The notes under the pieces are model-generated. The model was not told the DNA's origin. It made no database searches and saw only the letters and a list, made by a program, of their open reading frames with translations. The position numbers and the translations under genes are program-made. From Ricordea florida (taxonomy: Eukaryota; Cnidaria; Anthozoa; Corallimorpharia; Ricordeidae), in the NCBI GenBank assembly GCA_949710005.1, contig OX453274.1, positions 3,761,655 through 3,825,654 on the forward strand: DNA of 64,000 nucleotides, written 5' to 3'. Shown here piece by piece: positions 32,314 to 45,334 of the stretch; the stretch's first letter is position 1, and every line of letters begins with the position of its first letter.

Positions 32314-33706
32314 AAACAGACGGCTGCAGGATTGGATTCTCCTAGCATTTAAAAAATCTTCTTAACCTTGCAATCACATTCTTTTTTCACTCTTTCACTG
32401 CCAAGAAATAGAATAATTAATTTATAGTACATTAATGTTTGTTAGGAAGTGCTATAGACACGCAGCCTTTCTATCGTAAAATTTTATTTATTTTTGTATT
32501 TATATTCTATAAACAGATGCTTTGAATTCACTGAAGCATTTTTGAAGGTTTATTTCCGGACAAGCTTTTTAGCTGTTCAACTTCATTAGCAACCTTGGTC
32601 AAAAAATGGAAGCTTAAGTCCAATAAAGCACTTGATAAACGGAGCTCCAAAGTGGACATTACACCTAAACTACGTAGAAAGCACACTGTTCATTGACTGA
32701 TTACGATTTAATAATAAAACTGACCCAAAGATGATGCAGTGAACCTTATAATAACCATGACAGAGAGTCGTTATACTTGATATCAATCCTTGAGCTGTCT
32801 GGAATAGGACTGGAAACCAACCTCCCCCTAGCCTCACCACACTGTGTTTCTTTCCTAGGGGGGGGGGGGGGGGTAAAGGGGGGGTCCAAAGCGCGTTTCA
32901 TGGACATTAAAATGTAGAAATAGCGCATCACGTTTAATCGGACAAACGATTTTCAAGGTTCACGTATCGCGACATTCACAGTTCACGGATTTTAATTTCG
33001 CGTTTTCACCGGTCACAACAATTAAAAACACTTAATCACTTATCACGCAATAACCCCTTTACCCCTCTCTTCCTACTGTCCTTAGAGTTACATCAATGCC
33101 TGTCCCCCTCCTCCCATACAATGTTCGTTGTCCTCAGGTGTGCCGAAGAAATGACCACCTAACTATTTTCTTGGCTGTTTCTTATGGTCACTGCTTGCAG
33201 TTTGCATTTTCAACTTGACAAATATTCTATGTCAAAAAGAATTTTTGTTTCACTCTTTAAAGTCCCAATATCAATATTCATTTTCTCCTAGTAACTGTTC
33301 TCATATATTTGTTTTTTTCATGTTATGGTACTTCTGAGAAGGATTAATTTAAATATCAATGCAACTCTTTGTTTATCATTTTCGTTATTCTCATAACATG
33401 AATGGTTGTGGAACAGTAAATATTGTAATGAGAAATTAGATGCTGGTCACTACTGGATGTTTTGGTATGATCATGAGATCAAAACACATGTGGTATGTTA
33501 GTTTGTTCCCAGTTAGACAATTAGACAAATCCCTACCGTTTTATTTGAGTTAAATAGCAAACACAATGCGTTGTCTACCCCTGAACTGAGTACAAAACAA
33601 GAACCATAACTAAGTTGATGTCATACAGTCAGTGTCTTGCCAACTTCCGCTTTTCCTTCGAGGCATGTTGGGAAGGACTGCCTTTCACGTGAGTAAGCAA
33701 GGAAAA
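32314..33706. other. Spacer between the DGAT2-like gene and WDFY2
   Basis: Holds the 3' UTR of the upstream gene and an inverted-repeat element at about 32855-33070 (G-run then GGTAAAGGGGGGGTCC; inverted end CCCCTTTACCCCTC, body with CACGTTT/CACGTAT words). The 600 bp before WDFY2 are AT-rich with no recognised site. Confidence 0.55.
32622..32627 (+). terminator. Candidate polyadenylation signal for the DGAT2-like gene
   Basis: AATAAA about 310 bp after the stop codon, in AT-rich sequence. Confidence 0.45.
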
Positions 33707-36700
33707 ATGGCTGCCACGATCAAAGATTCGGATGAAGAGACATCCGGTAGGAAAAAACCGAAAGCCACTTTGGTCAACAAGTTGGAAGGATGCAGTGATG
33801 TCGTAAATATGGCCGTCACAATTCCTCACGAGGATGCTGTTATTAGCGTATCCGATGACAAGTAAGCAAAAAGACTTCGTGCTTGCTCAATTGCACTGTC
33901 GTATTAAATGCGTTTAATAGAAGTGAATTTTTTTTCGGTAGTAAGCTTGTCCGCTTCCTCAGATGATGTAATGTGTTTCTTTTTGAATTCGGTAGGAGTA
34001 TAAGGCTTTGGATCAAGCGTGAAAGTGGTCAGTACTGGCCCAGTATTTGTCATATTATGGAAGGTATTACTAATGTTTAGTGCTTTTAGACATAAGTTAA
34101 AGTGTATACAAAAGGAAGGTGTTACTCTTCTTAGTTCCCTATTTCTTCTGTATTTTCCTAGTGGTGTTACTGATCGAAATAGCTTCTTTTCCTAGTTTGG
34201 GTATCGTTTTCTTTGTTGTGGTAATTCGTTTTTGTTGAGTTAAACTTCCCCCTTGGATGGCCATCTGTTTTTTTCTCATCTGATATTATTGTCGAGTGTG
34301 CTGTCAAATTGTGTTGTTGTGACCTGCAATACACTTAGCAACTTCAAAATAGATATTAGACGCTTTCCGAATCTGAAAGGATGTTTCTTTTCAGATACTT
34401 CACTGATATAAACGCTTTCTTTTAACTGCTCTGATTTCATAATAAGCAATTTGACACCGATTCCTTCGATCTCACAAGTGATATTGTAGTATTCTTACGG
34501 TCACGCGGGTGGTTATTGCCCTTCTCTTTCTAAAATCTCGATGGAGCAACCAAATAAATTTTATGTGCAGACCTCAGGAGAAGTTCTAACTCATTTAGTA
34601 GTAGGTCCTAGTAAAACTAGCTTCTGTATCCGAAAATTGCATGCAAACTTATGGTTGTTTTGTTTAAAATTGCATCTCGTTAAGACTAGTAATTTCACTT
34701 TCCATAGTTTAAGTTTTGTGACCACAGTTCCTCAACATCGATACTTTACAATACTCTTAGGGAAAATCGGAAATTTGGCTATGGGGTTTCTGGTTCACAA
34801 AGTGTTGCTCTCCATATGAATTAGAAGGTTTCTCTAACATTATGACACAAAGAGTGTAACAGAGATTTCATTGAAGCTGTTACCTTAATAGAGAGGTTTT
34901 CGGCCATCTTGTCTAACAGTGTAATTTGCCGAAGTCAGAGGCCATTACTGTAGATGTTGTTGTGTATTAACAAGTAAAATTTAACAAAACGCTAACAGGA
35001 CAACACTTTTAACAGGTGCACCCTTAGTTTAATTCGTGAATGATAATAATAATAATAATGATGATGATTATGATGATGATGATGATAATAATGATAATAG
35101 TTACAATAATAATAATAGTAACAACAATAATAGTAACAACAATAATAAGAAGAAGAACAATATTTTTTCCTCACTAATTCTTATTCTAATTCTAACATTT
35201 TTGCTGCAGGTGTGTATTAGAATATTAAATTTGACATATATAAGTCAAATATATATTTAATGTGATACATGGCAGCCTTGAACTTATGAATGGTCTAGTC
35301 CCAGAAAGTGCTTCCCTTTCCCAGATGCAATTCTCTTACCAGCCTCCCATCCTTCCCTTCCTTGGAGATTTCAGCTGAGTGAAATGTCTTGAAATTCCAT
35401 TACAAATTTTCACTTTTAGGATCTACCAGCTCATGAAAATTTTTTCTTAGCCACTTTCTGTGGTATGGGGAGCATTCATTATTTGTTTGGAAGGACTGTC
35501 ATTTTATTTCCATTTTCTGTCTTTCTTTTGATTTTAGCTCAGTGTTCTGCATTAGATTACCATGGAACAAGCCGAAGGTTGTTTGTTGGGTTAAGCAGCG
35601 GCGTCATTTCAGTAAGTTCGATTCTGCATGGAATTTAGTATTGTAATGGATGGAGTAGCTGCCTAATCTCCTGAAGGAGGGACTTTTAGATAGATAGATG
35701 CTTTATTAATGTGCAATATACTTAGCTATACAGCTAATTTACAGATATTCCATGATATTAAAATATAATATGCTAGAATTAAAATATAAAAATGCTAACT
35801 ACTATAAAAATAATAGTACTACTAAAATTAAAAAATAAAACGTCCTTATTTGACAGACCATCATGGTAATGCATATAAGATCATTAGTTCCAGCTAAGCT
35901 GCATATATTCTCAGGAAGTGCAATGATTAATAAGATTGATATGATTAAACACATGATGTCCAGGTAGAATTGGAATCTATAGTTATTGGTTTTAATGCAG
36001 GTAGAAAAACCAGAAAACCCGGGGAATAACCTTTGGAACAATTAGAGAACCAATAACAAGCTCAAGGCACATGTGATGATGCAGAACCAAACCCAGATCA
36101 CAGGGGTGGGAGGCAAGGGCTCTGACCTGTTGCGCCAACCTTGCTTCCTAGTGCATGACATCTAATACTTAACTGACTAACTAACTATCTGTTGTGAATG
36201 GAGATTAAGGTCAGGGTAGTAATTAAGTGGGTACCATAAACCTTATATGGATGTTTGAAAAATTTGAGATAAGATAAATTCAGTATCTGTCTGTTGTTAT
36301 TTTATTATCATTGATATCATCAGTTTGCTGGGCAGTGTATTATTATTTATGGTATGGAAAAGTGTGATATAAGTCATTTGAGTATCAGAGTTTACCCGGC
36401 TTTGCCGTCTCCTTTCATAGGTTAAAGTAACTTTACCTTGCTATGGTTGTTGCCAAGCCTTTTAAACTGAGCACCTTCTTTTCCAGGAATTTGAAGTTTC
36501 TGAAGACTTTAATCGTCTTCTCCACAAAAGGAATTATCTAGGTATGCTAAAAAATATGTACATAGTGTCTGTTATCTTTTTTACTTTGGTGAGGGTTGCA
36601 TGACTTCAACTACCCCCCCCCCCCTCCCTCCCAGCCCTTGTAAAAGAAAGAACTGACAGTTTTGCGCCAATGTAGGAATTTTATGGAATGGCTCTTCCAA

Positions 36701-39700
36701 ATTCTTTGTTGGTATCATGTATTGTATTTGAATGTAATTCTTAATGCTAAATACCTCTTACTAACCAAGTTCGAGGTCCGTACTGCAAGTTACGGACTGA
36801 GTTTTTCAGCTTGGACTTATGGTCCAAGCGCGAAGCGTGCGGGCCATGAATCCAAGCGGACAAAAGGAGTATCTGTAACTTACAGTACGGACTGAGAAAA
36901 CAAGGTTTGTAAGAGATTTATTATATCTCATAACAAACTTTTGAATTTTGCGGGCCGTACAGTAAAGTACAGCCCGCTAAATTGACCAATCACAGTGTGC
37001 ATACTAACTGAGAGATATAATAATAAATGTTATTAAATATTAAATCTTTTAAAGCTCACATGAACCGAGTTTGTGGTTTGGTCTTCTCTCTGGAATACGA
37101 GTGGCTCCTCAGCGTTGGGAGAGACAAGTACTTGCAGTGGCATGATTGTACGTCGGGCAAGAGACTAGGAGGTTATCAAGCAGAGGCCTGGTGTACGTCA
37201 TTACAGTATCCTTCCTGTAATGCCTTTTAGTTATGGATACTATATTTTCAAAAGCTAAAAACCTACAGTAAAAGTGATTAGCTAGAAATAGTGTGGGAAT
37301 TTTTTAAAGCAAGTGAGATGGTGTTTGCCTGAGAAAACTTGCCGAGATGTAACTGGTCAACTTTTACGAGATTCATACAGTGTACCAGGATGACTTTATG
37401 ATGACTAGTTCAAATAATTGAACTGACTTACATTACTCATTTTAGTACACGGAAATGCTGATTGTCACACCAAATCAAGTGGATGTTCTTTGTTTACATG
37501 ATACCAGTGCCAGATTTTGTCGCAGAACAAGATTGTCTTGTTGGCACAAAAGCCAGGGCGAGATTGCTCTGGTATGACTCACTCCATCATCATGTTTTAT
37601 GGGGGCATCATATAAATGAATACAGAGGCACAAGAAGGTACTGTAGTCAACTCACACTGGGGTGAAAGTTGCTTGGTATCAAGTTAATGTGCCTGAAAAC
37701 TGTGGTTGGAGTTACTCCTTAACTCATGTAAGATTGGATGCAGATTCTAAGCATGTGTTTGTTGGTGACTATGGAGGCCACATCAGTGTTGTCAAACTGG
37801 AATCAAATGCAATCTCTTTGGTCACAACCCTTAATGGCCACTCAGGCAAGTTGCCTCCTTGGCAGTCTTGGTTTTTGGCACAGGTGATTAGCTTGTGTGC
37901 TACCAGCTGTGCAGTTGTACCCTTAGTAACTCTAGATGCAACATAAAATCCTTTGTGTGTTTCAAAATTGAACACCAGGAATTTTGAGGGAAGTTACATG
38001 TATATGTTGTAGTTCAATTTTTTCCTTGGTTCAAATTTTATTGAGCTTTGTTTTCTGGTATGGTAATGTATGATAATGAGTTTGAAACAAAGGAAAAGAA
38101 AATTTAAACCAACAATGCTAGCCTGCAGAGCAGCCATATTTGAGCAGGTAGGCATTGAAAATTTTCTTGATCTCAGCCACCATCATGGGTGACAAATCAT
38201 GTAGAAGATTTGGACGAGCAAAACAGTGATTTTAAGGGGGAGGGCGATGTCCTAATTCTTTTTAATAAATGAAAGATCCTTGCAGTTGTGTAAGCAACAT
38301 AGTCAGTTGCCAAGATAAGACCTGAACCAATTCAGGCTTGAATGGGATTCAAACCTATGACCTTGCAATACTGGTGCAATGCTCTAACCAACTGAGCTAT
38401 CAAGCCAACTAAGAGGTGATCATCTTTGGGTTCATACTGTACCCTTAGAAGGTGATCAAATAAATAGTTACCAGTATGTTTTGGTTCAATTTTTCCCTTG
38501 GTTTAGATTTTATTTTCCTTTGTTTTTTGGTATGGTAATGTATGAGAATGAGTTGGAAACAAAGGAAAAAAAATTTAAACCAAAGATGAAATTGAACAAC
38601 AAAAATATGTAATTATAAAAATTTCATATGTTTGCATTGGGGTAGAAAGATATTTAGCTTTAACTAAATGTCTTTCAATATTAGCTTTAGCTTTTATATT
38701 TAGCTGATATACCGGTATTTATATTTGGCCAAAATGGCAGCCAGGCCCACAAAATAATATTTTAAATAAGTGTTCATACACACCAGCATGCTGGCTCTGC
38801 AGGCTAGGACAGAGCTGACCATCAGACATTAACATCATCAGGGAAGGGGGAGAAAAATGAGGCAAATGTATATCCACACACATCTTAAGATGGAACCCAT
38901 CAGGAAATTGAGTTTTCAGTGGACTAAAACTTTGTGCCAGAATAATTTAAACAATCTCACATTCTTGTTTACATTTTTCAAGGGCTATAGATATAATTTG
39001 GTTATCTACAATAACATCAAAGAAAATTTATTATGGGTTGATCCTGAGTCAGATTTAACAAAATGGCATCTTCCACATGAAATTTCAAGAATTTTACCAG
39101 TATTTGCACATTTCTAGTGTGTAGTCCTTGAAAAGTCTAAAAAAGAAATTTATATTGTTTAAATTATTCTGGTGCAAGGATTTTGTCCACAGAAAATTGA
39201 AATTACTCAATTTCCTGATGGACTCCCTCTTAATAGTTTCATCCAAGTTCGCAGCAGTTTATTGTAAGGTATTTATTTTGACCTGACCCTGCTAATCGGG
39301 TATCTATAACTCCAACTCCACCCCTCATATTATATCCCTTAGCTCCTTACCATATGAGCTACTCTAACTTGACTTGTTCATCCTCTCTGCAGGTAGTGTG
39401 AGAGCTCTGGCTTGGGACCCAGAGAATAGGTTACTGTTTTCTGGAAGTTTTGATGAATCTATAATAGTATGGGACATTGGCGGACAGCAAGGAACGGCTT
39501 TTGAGCTCCATGGGCATCTGTAAGAAAATGGAGTGACTTTGTATTGAATTGCGTCAATACAATAGCAGTTAGTTAGTAAGATAAGGATGCCACATGTAGT
39601 TATAACACCAGTATTCAAATTTCTTATCACAGGTCCAAAGTTCAGGGATTATGTTATGCCCCACATGCAAAGAAACTGATATCATGCAGCGAGGATGGTA

Positions 39701-42700
39701 TTATCAGGATTTGGGACATGAATGTTAGAAGACAAGAGGTGAAATTATCTTACTGTGTACAAATTGATTACTCTTAAACCTTTAATTTAATTAAACAGCC
39801 GATCTTAGGAAAGGTGGACTGCCTGAAAGAGGTTCTTAAGTAGTTGGCAGAAAGTTTTAAAGAATTTTCACTTGAGCATGATAAGGTGTATGATCAAAAT
39901 ATGTTGTCTAATAATATACATGAAAAAATTACTTGATTCTGATTGGCTGAGAGCAGCACAGTTCAAGTGCAAAAGTGTATCACCAGTGTAAATTACATAT
40001 TAAAATTCTGGATTATGATTGGCTGCAAGACATTAGGAAATTTCTCTAAGTCAATGATATCACGCAAAATGATGATGAAAAGTTTAATGAAAACTTTGAA
40101 AAAAGTTGATTCAAGTGGGAAAAAATGGATACATTAAATCAAGACAGGTTTACTCTGGTCAACACTTTTTTTTATGTTTATATTATTAATAAGTAATCAT
40201 GTGGTTTTTCATGTTCAATTTGGAATTAATTTGCTCTTGTGAGTTTTTCAAAAAGCTGAAACTGCACTTGCTGAAGCGGCTCATGCACTTTCAGCTTTTT
40301 GAAAAACTCACTCATGCAAATTAATTCCAAATTGAACTCGAAACCGTATGATTACCATTACTAATATCTTTGCTGGAAACAGTTTTTCTCCTTGACAGCA
40401 CATGTGTTCTTTCTTTAGACATTAGGCAAATATGTTTGGGCATTATCCAGCTGAGACTGAGTTTGTGTTTTCATATATGAAGTACTAACTAAATCTATTT
40501 CACAAAGCATGCGGTATATGATGGGACTGATTTTTCAAGATCCAACGTAGAATGAATCAGTTTAATCCTCAGATGACCATCAATTATTTCCAGCACCGAA
40601 TATTTTCATTGGTCCTTTCAAATGGAAACAATTAAAGCAAACTCTTCCTGAGGAGGAGCCTAAAAGATATGCGTAGTAATTCCCTTGAGTGAGTGTCATA
40701 CATTAAAAATGTTAACAGTTAAGTTTGAGGATTTGGTTTTAGGTTAATTTATCTTGTTTCAGTATTGATCATTCCTGGCAGTGAAAAGGTTATTAACTTA
40801 GTTCTTCTGTCCTAGACACCAGAGTGGTCCCAGAGCGACCTTTGTGAACGATGTAGTGGTCCTTTCTTCTGGAACTTCAAGGATATGTGGCGACAAAAAT
40901 CTGTTGGAGTTAGACAGGTAGCTACTGCACTGAGCCATTCCCGAAAATATCCATACCAACCTTGGACGGTGTCCTATATTTTAACCTCTCCCTTGCCTAA
41001 GGAAATTCAAAACTCCATAATCGAATTTATTCCGATGTTTTTTTTTTCGGTTTTCTTCGAAACGAACGTGAATACGTTCCTAATAAGACAATACGGAACT
41101 CTTATCCTGCCTCTGTGGTGTCATCAGATCATGTTTTATTGACGAGCTAGAAAAGTCCACAAAAATAGCGTTTTCAAGGAACACGCCCTTGTGTAAAATG
41201 TCTGGAAATCCCAAATATGGATTCTCCCCCTTCATGCATTCAGAATTCCAATCGTAAGCATTTTTCCCCCATACTCTTTCGGAATTCCAGTTCAAAGACA
41301 CTTTCTCTTCCCTTGCTTTCGGATTTCCAAAAAGCCCTCCATTGTTTAGGTATGAATATTTTCGGGAACTGCCTTTTGTCCAGAACAAAAGGTTGTACAG
41401 TGTTTGCATTTCTATGTTTCTCTCATCAGCTTGCTGTATTATCGCCTTGTACATTGATTAAGGGAGCGTTCATTTTTTATGAGGGAGGGGGGGCTGGTGT
41501 GCATCACCCCCTCAGCTTGCCAATTTTTCCACATGACCCTTACCCCCCACTCAAAGGAAAGAGAAGTCAATTTCGGATTAAAACATTATGACATAAAAGT
41601 ATTGCTAAAATATTTTACATGCCCTCCCTTTTCCCTAATTTTTTTTCGCATGACCCCCCACATTCCACCGCCCTCCCCTCCCTCGTAAAAAATAACGGTC
41701 TCTAAATCAGATAAGCTAGTGAGTGTGGTTCTAAAGTCACTTGCAACTTGTATTTCAGCATCATTGCCGAAAATGTGGGCGAGCCGTTTGCAACGATTGT
41801 AGTTCTAACAAATCAGCGTTCCCAATTATGGGCTTTGAAAACACGGTGCGGGTCTGCAATGAATGTTACGACACCATCACAGAGGACGAGTAAGTTTTCC
41901 TTCCTTTGATTTTCACGCTGCCCGGTTTGATCAACCGATTAAAAAATTAGAACCACTCTCTGTAGTTAAACCAACAGTACCACAGTACAGTGCTGTTCAG
42001 TAACTTTACAAAGAGTGGTCACACTGCATGGTTTGATCCACAAGTGAAAAAGCTAGAACCACACTGTATAGTAAAACAAACAGTACCACAGTACAGTACT
42101 GTTCAGTAGCTTTACAAAGAATGGTCACACTGCATGGTTTGATACACAGACGAAAAAGTTAGACCACCACCGTATAGTAAAACAAACAGTTCTACAGTAC
42201 AATACTTTTCAGTTTTTCCCGAAAGTATAAATCTTGAAGGGTATGAACTGTGTCATGTATACAGCATTCCATATTTATTTCAATTTAATTCGCTCTGTTT
42301 TCAGTCGCGCACCTTTAGCTGAATGTTACGACGCCAAGCACACAACTCGATCTATGTTTCTTGATTTAACGAAAGGAAGATTGCTCACTTGCGGGGGAGA
42401 TAGGATATTAAAGGTAACGACTTTGTTTTGAATCACGTATGGCGGTTCCAATTGGCCATTTTACAGTTTTGTCCTCAGGAACCTAGCCTTTGAATAGAAG
42501 CGGGGCTGGAGGTGACTTTGCCTGGTTACAAACCTCGCTGCCTTTCATGTGCAAATCATATTATTTACATATGAAGAACAGGAAGGTTTGTAACAAAACA
42601 AGGTCACCTCCAGCCTCACTTCTATTCAAAGGCCGGGGTAATAAGCACACAACTGTAAAATAGTCTATTCTCCGAATAAAGTAATTTCACGACTGTATTG

Positions 42701-43740
42701 GTTTCGCCTTGCTATGGTAGGTGATTGGCCAAACCATTTTGCTCTACTTTCTGCCAGTCAGAAGTAAAATTGAAACCAATCGTGACAGGCTTGTGCGCTT
42801 TTTCCCGCGCCTTTTGTCGACGTCATGTATTTGCCTTGAATTCGGATTGGCTCACGGCGTTTTCAGTACGATGCGCTACCCACTTGACTCCGAAACCATA
42901 GTAACCGGTCGATTGTGGGCGAATATTTCCTTGTGTAAGCGCTAAACTTAAAAGTTGGAATAAATATCTTATTTGTTTAAACAATAGATAACGTTTTGTT
43001 TCCCTCGTATTTGTATATGCGACAATATAATAGAGGGTGTCCGCTTAATTAAGTCTTGTGAAAATTGCGCACTGTATGGTAACGATGAACATTAGACGGT
43101 TTCTCTATCCTGTAACAGGAATTAGGCAAATTTTTATTTTGAATGAGAATCACACGTTGTAATCGTCAGTTTATTGACAGCTCAATGTATGAACTTATCA
43201 CTATTCAGTTGAATCTTTCAAGAACATAATCCAATTTACTGTATTGTAAATTCAGTCCGGCTTCTGCTTAACAGAGGTTTTGAGCAATAGTAATTACCAA
43301 AATATAAGTCAACTTAGTGTCCGTGTCAGCTGAATAGGGCTTATGTGCAGTGTAAAACTCACCAGTGATGTGACAAAAGGTTACAGCGAAACTGCAACCA
43401 ATGCAGACCACGACAACAGTGGCCCAAAACGATGAAAATCTTTACACCGTTTTGCACCGGACATAAACCCTGAACAGAGGTATTTGCTGCATAAGGGTTT
43501 GTGTTAAAGGTAAATATAAGACACTAATTCCGGGACTAGACTTAGTTTTCGCTTAAAAGAGGGTGTCCGTGTAATTGGGGTCCGCTCACTAGAGGTTTTA
43601 CTGTAATAGGGCTAACGTTCATTTGGAATTCCAGAACTTATATTACTCTCTGTATACCATTTGCGTTTTGGCTGAACCAGTGATTTTTTCGTACTTCTTT
43701 GTTGCAGATTTGGGACGTGAAATCCATTCTATTTTCGTGA
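33707..43740 (+). CDS. WDFY2: WDFY2: WD-repeat and FYVE-domain protein, 12 exons, 407 aa
   Basis: An endosomal PI3P-binding scaffold; in vertebrates it binds Akt on early endosomes. Exons: 33707-33861, 33996-34063, 35538-35611, 36487-36541, 37055-37205, 37733-37845, 39393-39519, 39633-39738, 40816-40917, 41759-41889, 42305-42413, 43708-43740; phases agree throughout. WD repeats include [46 protein letters not shown] and [13 protein letters not shown] spans about 284-360 with paired Cys, RQHHCRKCG (the basic PI3P motif) and VRVCNECY; a final WD strand ([16 protein letters not shown]) follows, as in human WDFY2 (400 aa). The ATG at 33707 gives MAATI, like human MAAEI, and has A at -3 with G at +4. 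Intron 6 starts GC. Confidence 0.93.
35040..35165 (+). repeat. (AAT)n/(GAT)n microsatellite
   Basis: Runs of AATAAT, GATGAT and AACAAT in WDFY2 intron 2. Both-strand ORFs of poly-Asn and poly-Tyr here are artefacts. Similar simple runs occur at 21470-21492 (TTTC), 23080-23093, 52745-52780 and 60370-60440. Confidence 0.9.
35990..36160 (-). repeat. tRNA-derived SINE
   Basis: Minus strand: GTTGGCGCAACAGGTCAGAG (A-box region), GATCTGGGTTTGGTTCTG (B-box region), GAGCTTGTTATTGGTTCTCT, CCCCGGGTTTTCTGG. A worn copy of a common coral SINE as I remember it. WDFY2 intron 3. An AT-rich stretch with GATAGATAGATG at 35690 may be an older retroelement tail. Confidence 0.65.
36751..37020 (+). repeat. Palindromic element, copy 1 of 2
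   Basis: Contains GTCCGTACTGCAAGTTACGG with inverted CTGTAACTTACAGTACGGAC, then GCGGGCCGTAC/GTACAGCCCGC. The other copy is at 62868-63136 in the opposite orientation. It ends about 35 bp before WDFY2 exon 5, so it lies by the branch-point region. Confidence 0.85.
38001..38112. repeat. Snap-back MITE, copy 3 of 4, right end truncated
   Basis: Starts TATGTTGTAGTTCAATTTTT; the inverted arm stops at AAATTTAAACC without the terminal TTGAACTACA. WDFY2 intron 6. Confidence 0.7.
38320..38412 (-). repeat. tRNA-like SINE head
   Basis: Minus strand GGCTTGATAGCTCAGTTGGT, TTGCA-CCAGTAT-TGCAA anticodon arm, GGTTTGAATCCC and closing TTCAAGCC form a cloverleaf. Position 33 is C instead of T and it sits beside a non-tRNA tail, so it is a SINE rather than a working tRNA gene. 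WDFY2 intron 6. Confidence 0.7.
38475..38610. repeat. Snap-back MITE, copy 4 of 4
   Basis: Left GGTTCAATTTTTCCCTTGG and right AAACCAAAGATGAAATTGAA; shares the loop TATGGTAATGTATGA with copy 3. WDFY2 intron 6. Confidence 0.75.
40195..40360. repeat. Snap-back palindrome
   Basis: TTCAATTTGGAATTAATTTG and GAGTTTTTCAAAAAGCTGAA are mirrored by TTCAGCTTTTTGAAAAACTC and CAAATTAATTCCAAATTGAA. About 165 bp, in WDFY2 intron 8. Confidence 0.85.
41462..41705. repeat. MITE with GGGAGCGTTCATTTTTTATG ends
   Basis: Left AGGGAGCGTTCATTTTTTAT-GAGGGAGG and right CCCTCCCTCGTAAAAAATAA-CGGTCTCT are imperfect inverted repeats with C/G runs. About 240 bp, in WDFY2 intron 9. Confidence 0.6.
41945..42215 (-). repeat. 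106-bp satellite, about 2.5 copies, inverted
   Basis: GTACCACAGTACAGTGCTGT, GGTCACACTGCATGGTTTGA and ACACTGTATAGTAAAACAAA recur as in the other arrays. It sits in WDFY2 intron 10, between the FYVE exon and the last WD exon. Confidence 0.92.
42455..42665. repeat. Inverted-repeat element
   Basis: CCATTTTACAGTTTTG, CCTTTGAATAGAAG and GGCTGGAGGTGAC are mirrored by GTCACCTCCAGCC, CTTCTATTCAAAGG and AACTGTAAAATAG. About 210 bp, in WDFY2 intron 11. A further repeat-like stretch with GATTGGCC and GGATTGGCTC follows to about 42960. Confidence 0.8.
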
Positions 43741-44113
43741 TGATTTGTATCCCTCCTATTGATTGCTGTCCTGTTGAACTGCTTTGCTATATAACGCCGT
43801 TAACACTAAACGTATAGAAGAAATTATGATCAAATTTTGAAATTTCTATAACCAAGTAACGATGCCTTGAAAAGGCTTGTGGATAAATTGGAAAGGAATT
43901 TTTTTTGCAAGTTAGCAAGTATATAAGGCGAAGACCGGAAGCTAATGCAAAACAGTAAACCAGCCTGTAGCACGGATCAATCAGTACTGATATTTAATTA
44001 TCCTTCGAAATCGAGGTGAATACTGGGAGAATATTTGCCGAGCGTCGAAGCACGGAGGCAAATGTTTCTAAGGCCACTTGTCACCGAGATTGAAGAAAAT
44101 AATTGTTTTGGTA

Positions 44114-44270
44114 CAGTCGAACCTCGTTACCTCGAACTCGGTTATGTCGAACTCAAACTCATTTCCGTTGGATTGTTTATTCATCCACTTACTATCGGTT
44201 ATCTCGAACCCCCGCTATCTGGAACTACTTTTTGTTCCCCTTGAGAGTTCGAGATAGCAAGGTTCGACTG
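44114..44270. repeat. pogo/Tigger-like MITE with TA flanks
   Basis: TA (44112-44113) then CAGTCGAACCTCGTTACCTC; inverted end GAGATAGCAAGGTTCGACTG then TA (44271-44272). 157 bp. The CAGT-CGAACCTC termini and TA duplication are typical of Tc1/mariner-pogo elements. Confidence 0.85.
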
Positions 44271-45334
44271 TAGATACCAATGAAGCAACCTCAATCACAC
44301 CTCTCGGGAACAGCTGTAAAGCTAGACTCGACCTAAACTCAGTTGCACTACGATTTTCCATCATTCTCGGCGCAATTCATCTCCTAGGAGGTGAATAGTG
44401 TTGAATATCCCGAGATAGTTAGCCAATCAGATCGTTCAAAATGCCAAGGTGTTTGGGTTGGTTTATACTAACGCAGGATGTACACGTATTACCTTGCAAT
44501 CTTTTATTTGGGTGCGAAGAAATGGTTAATACCTCGAAAGCTCGTTAACTCTCCCAATCCCAGAAGTGATCAACGTTCAAATTCTCCATATAGTATAAAG
44601 ACATTTTCTAACATAAAGATGATGAGATTTGAAAAAATGATAAACTCGTAGAAAATGAGTTGATCTTACCCCAAATTCTTCCAAGTAGCATGTAAGGAAT
44701 TGTGTGACTCGGTAAGGAGAATTACTACTTGGATCTCTGGAGTGACAGCGTTTATATTTCAGATACCGACGAATCGTGTCTCAGTTGATTTCAAGGTTTT
44801 CAGTGACAGGAAATCATAATTAACAGCACGGTTTCGTGTTCATTGTACAGATTTTAGTACCAACTTAAAAATAATTTAACTAGGGAGTAGATATTAAAAT
44901 TAGTATGTAATGGAGATGAGTGTTGCGTTCGTTTTGAAACCTCCTGAACCGTTTGCGAGGGTAACCTGAGCAAACGTTCTTGTTGGCAAAAGAGAGAATC
45001 TTTTTTACGGAATAATTAAAAATGCCCAGGAACTAATGTTCAGTGATGTTCCAGCGGATGTTTTCATGGTTCAATTAAATAAGCGATGACAGGAGCCCAC
45101 CTGACGATGAACAACATACGGTGTTTCTTCAAATTTTCTGTTGCTGACAAAATTTGAAGTGTAAAAAATTATTTTGATGAAACACTGTATAATGTGGTGA
45201 AAAAAAAAAGATTATCAGTGAATTCCGCGTTGCAAACGTGTTTTGTCCAGTTTCCAGTTTTTGTCAGTTTCTTTCTTTTCGTATTGGGTAGAGTAACGCG
45301 TTTGAAAACGTTAGAATCACACTCGATACAATCT

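Noticed and set aside
35036-35260. Poly-Asn and poly-Tyr ORFs
   Set aside because: Translations of an (AAT)n microsatellite.
38320-38412. Possible tRNA-Thr gene (minus)
   Set aside because: Cloverleaf is visible but position 33 is not T, and the copy matches a SINE family with a non-tRNA tail seen elsewhere in the window.
41080-41591. Overlapping 124-codon ORFs on both strands in WDFY2 intron 9
   Set aside because: They lie between two verified exons, carry no recognisable domain, and mirror each other as low-stop sequence would.
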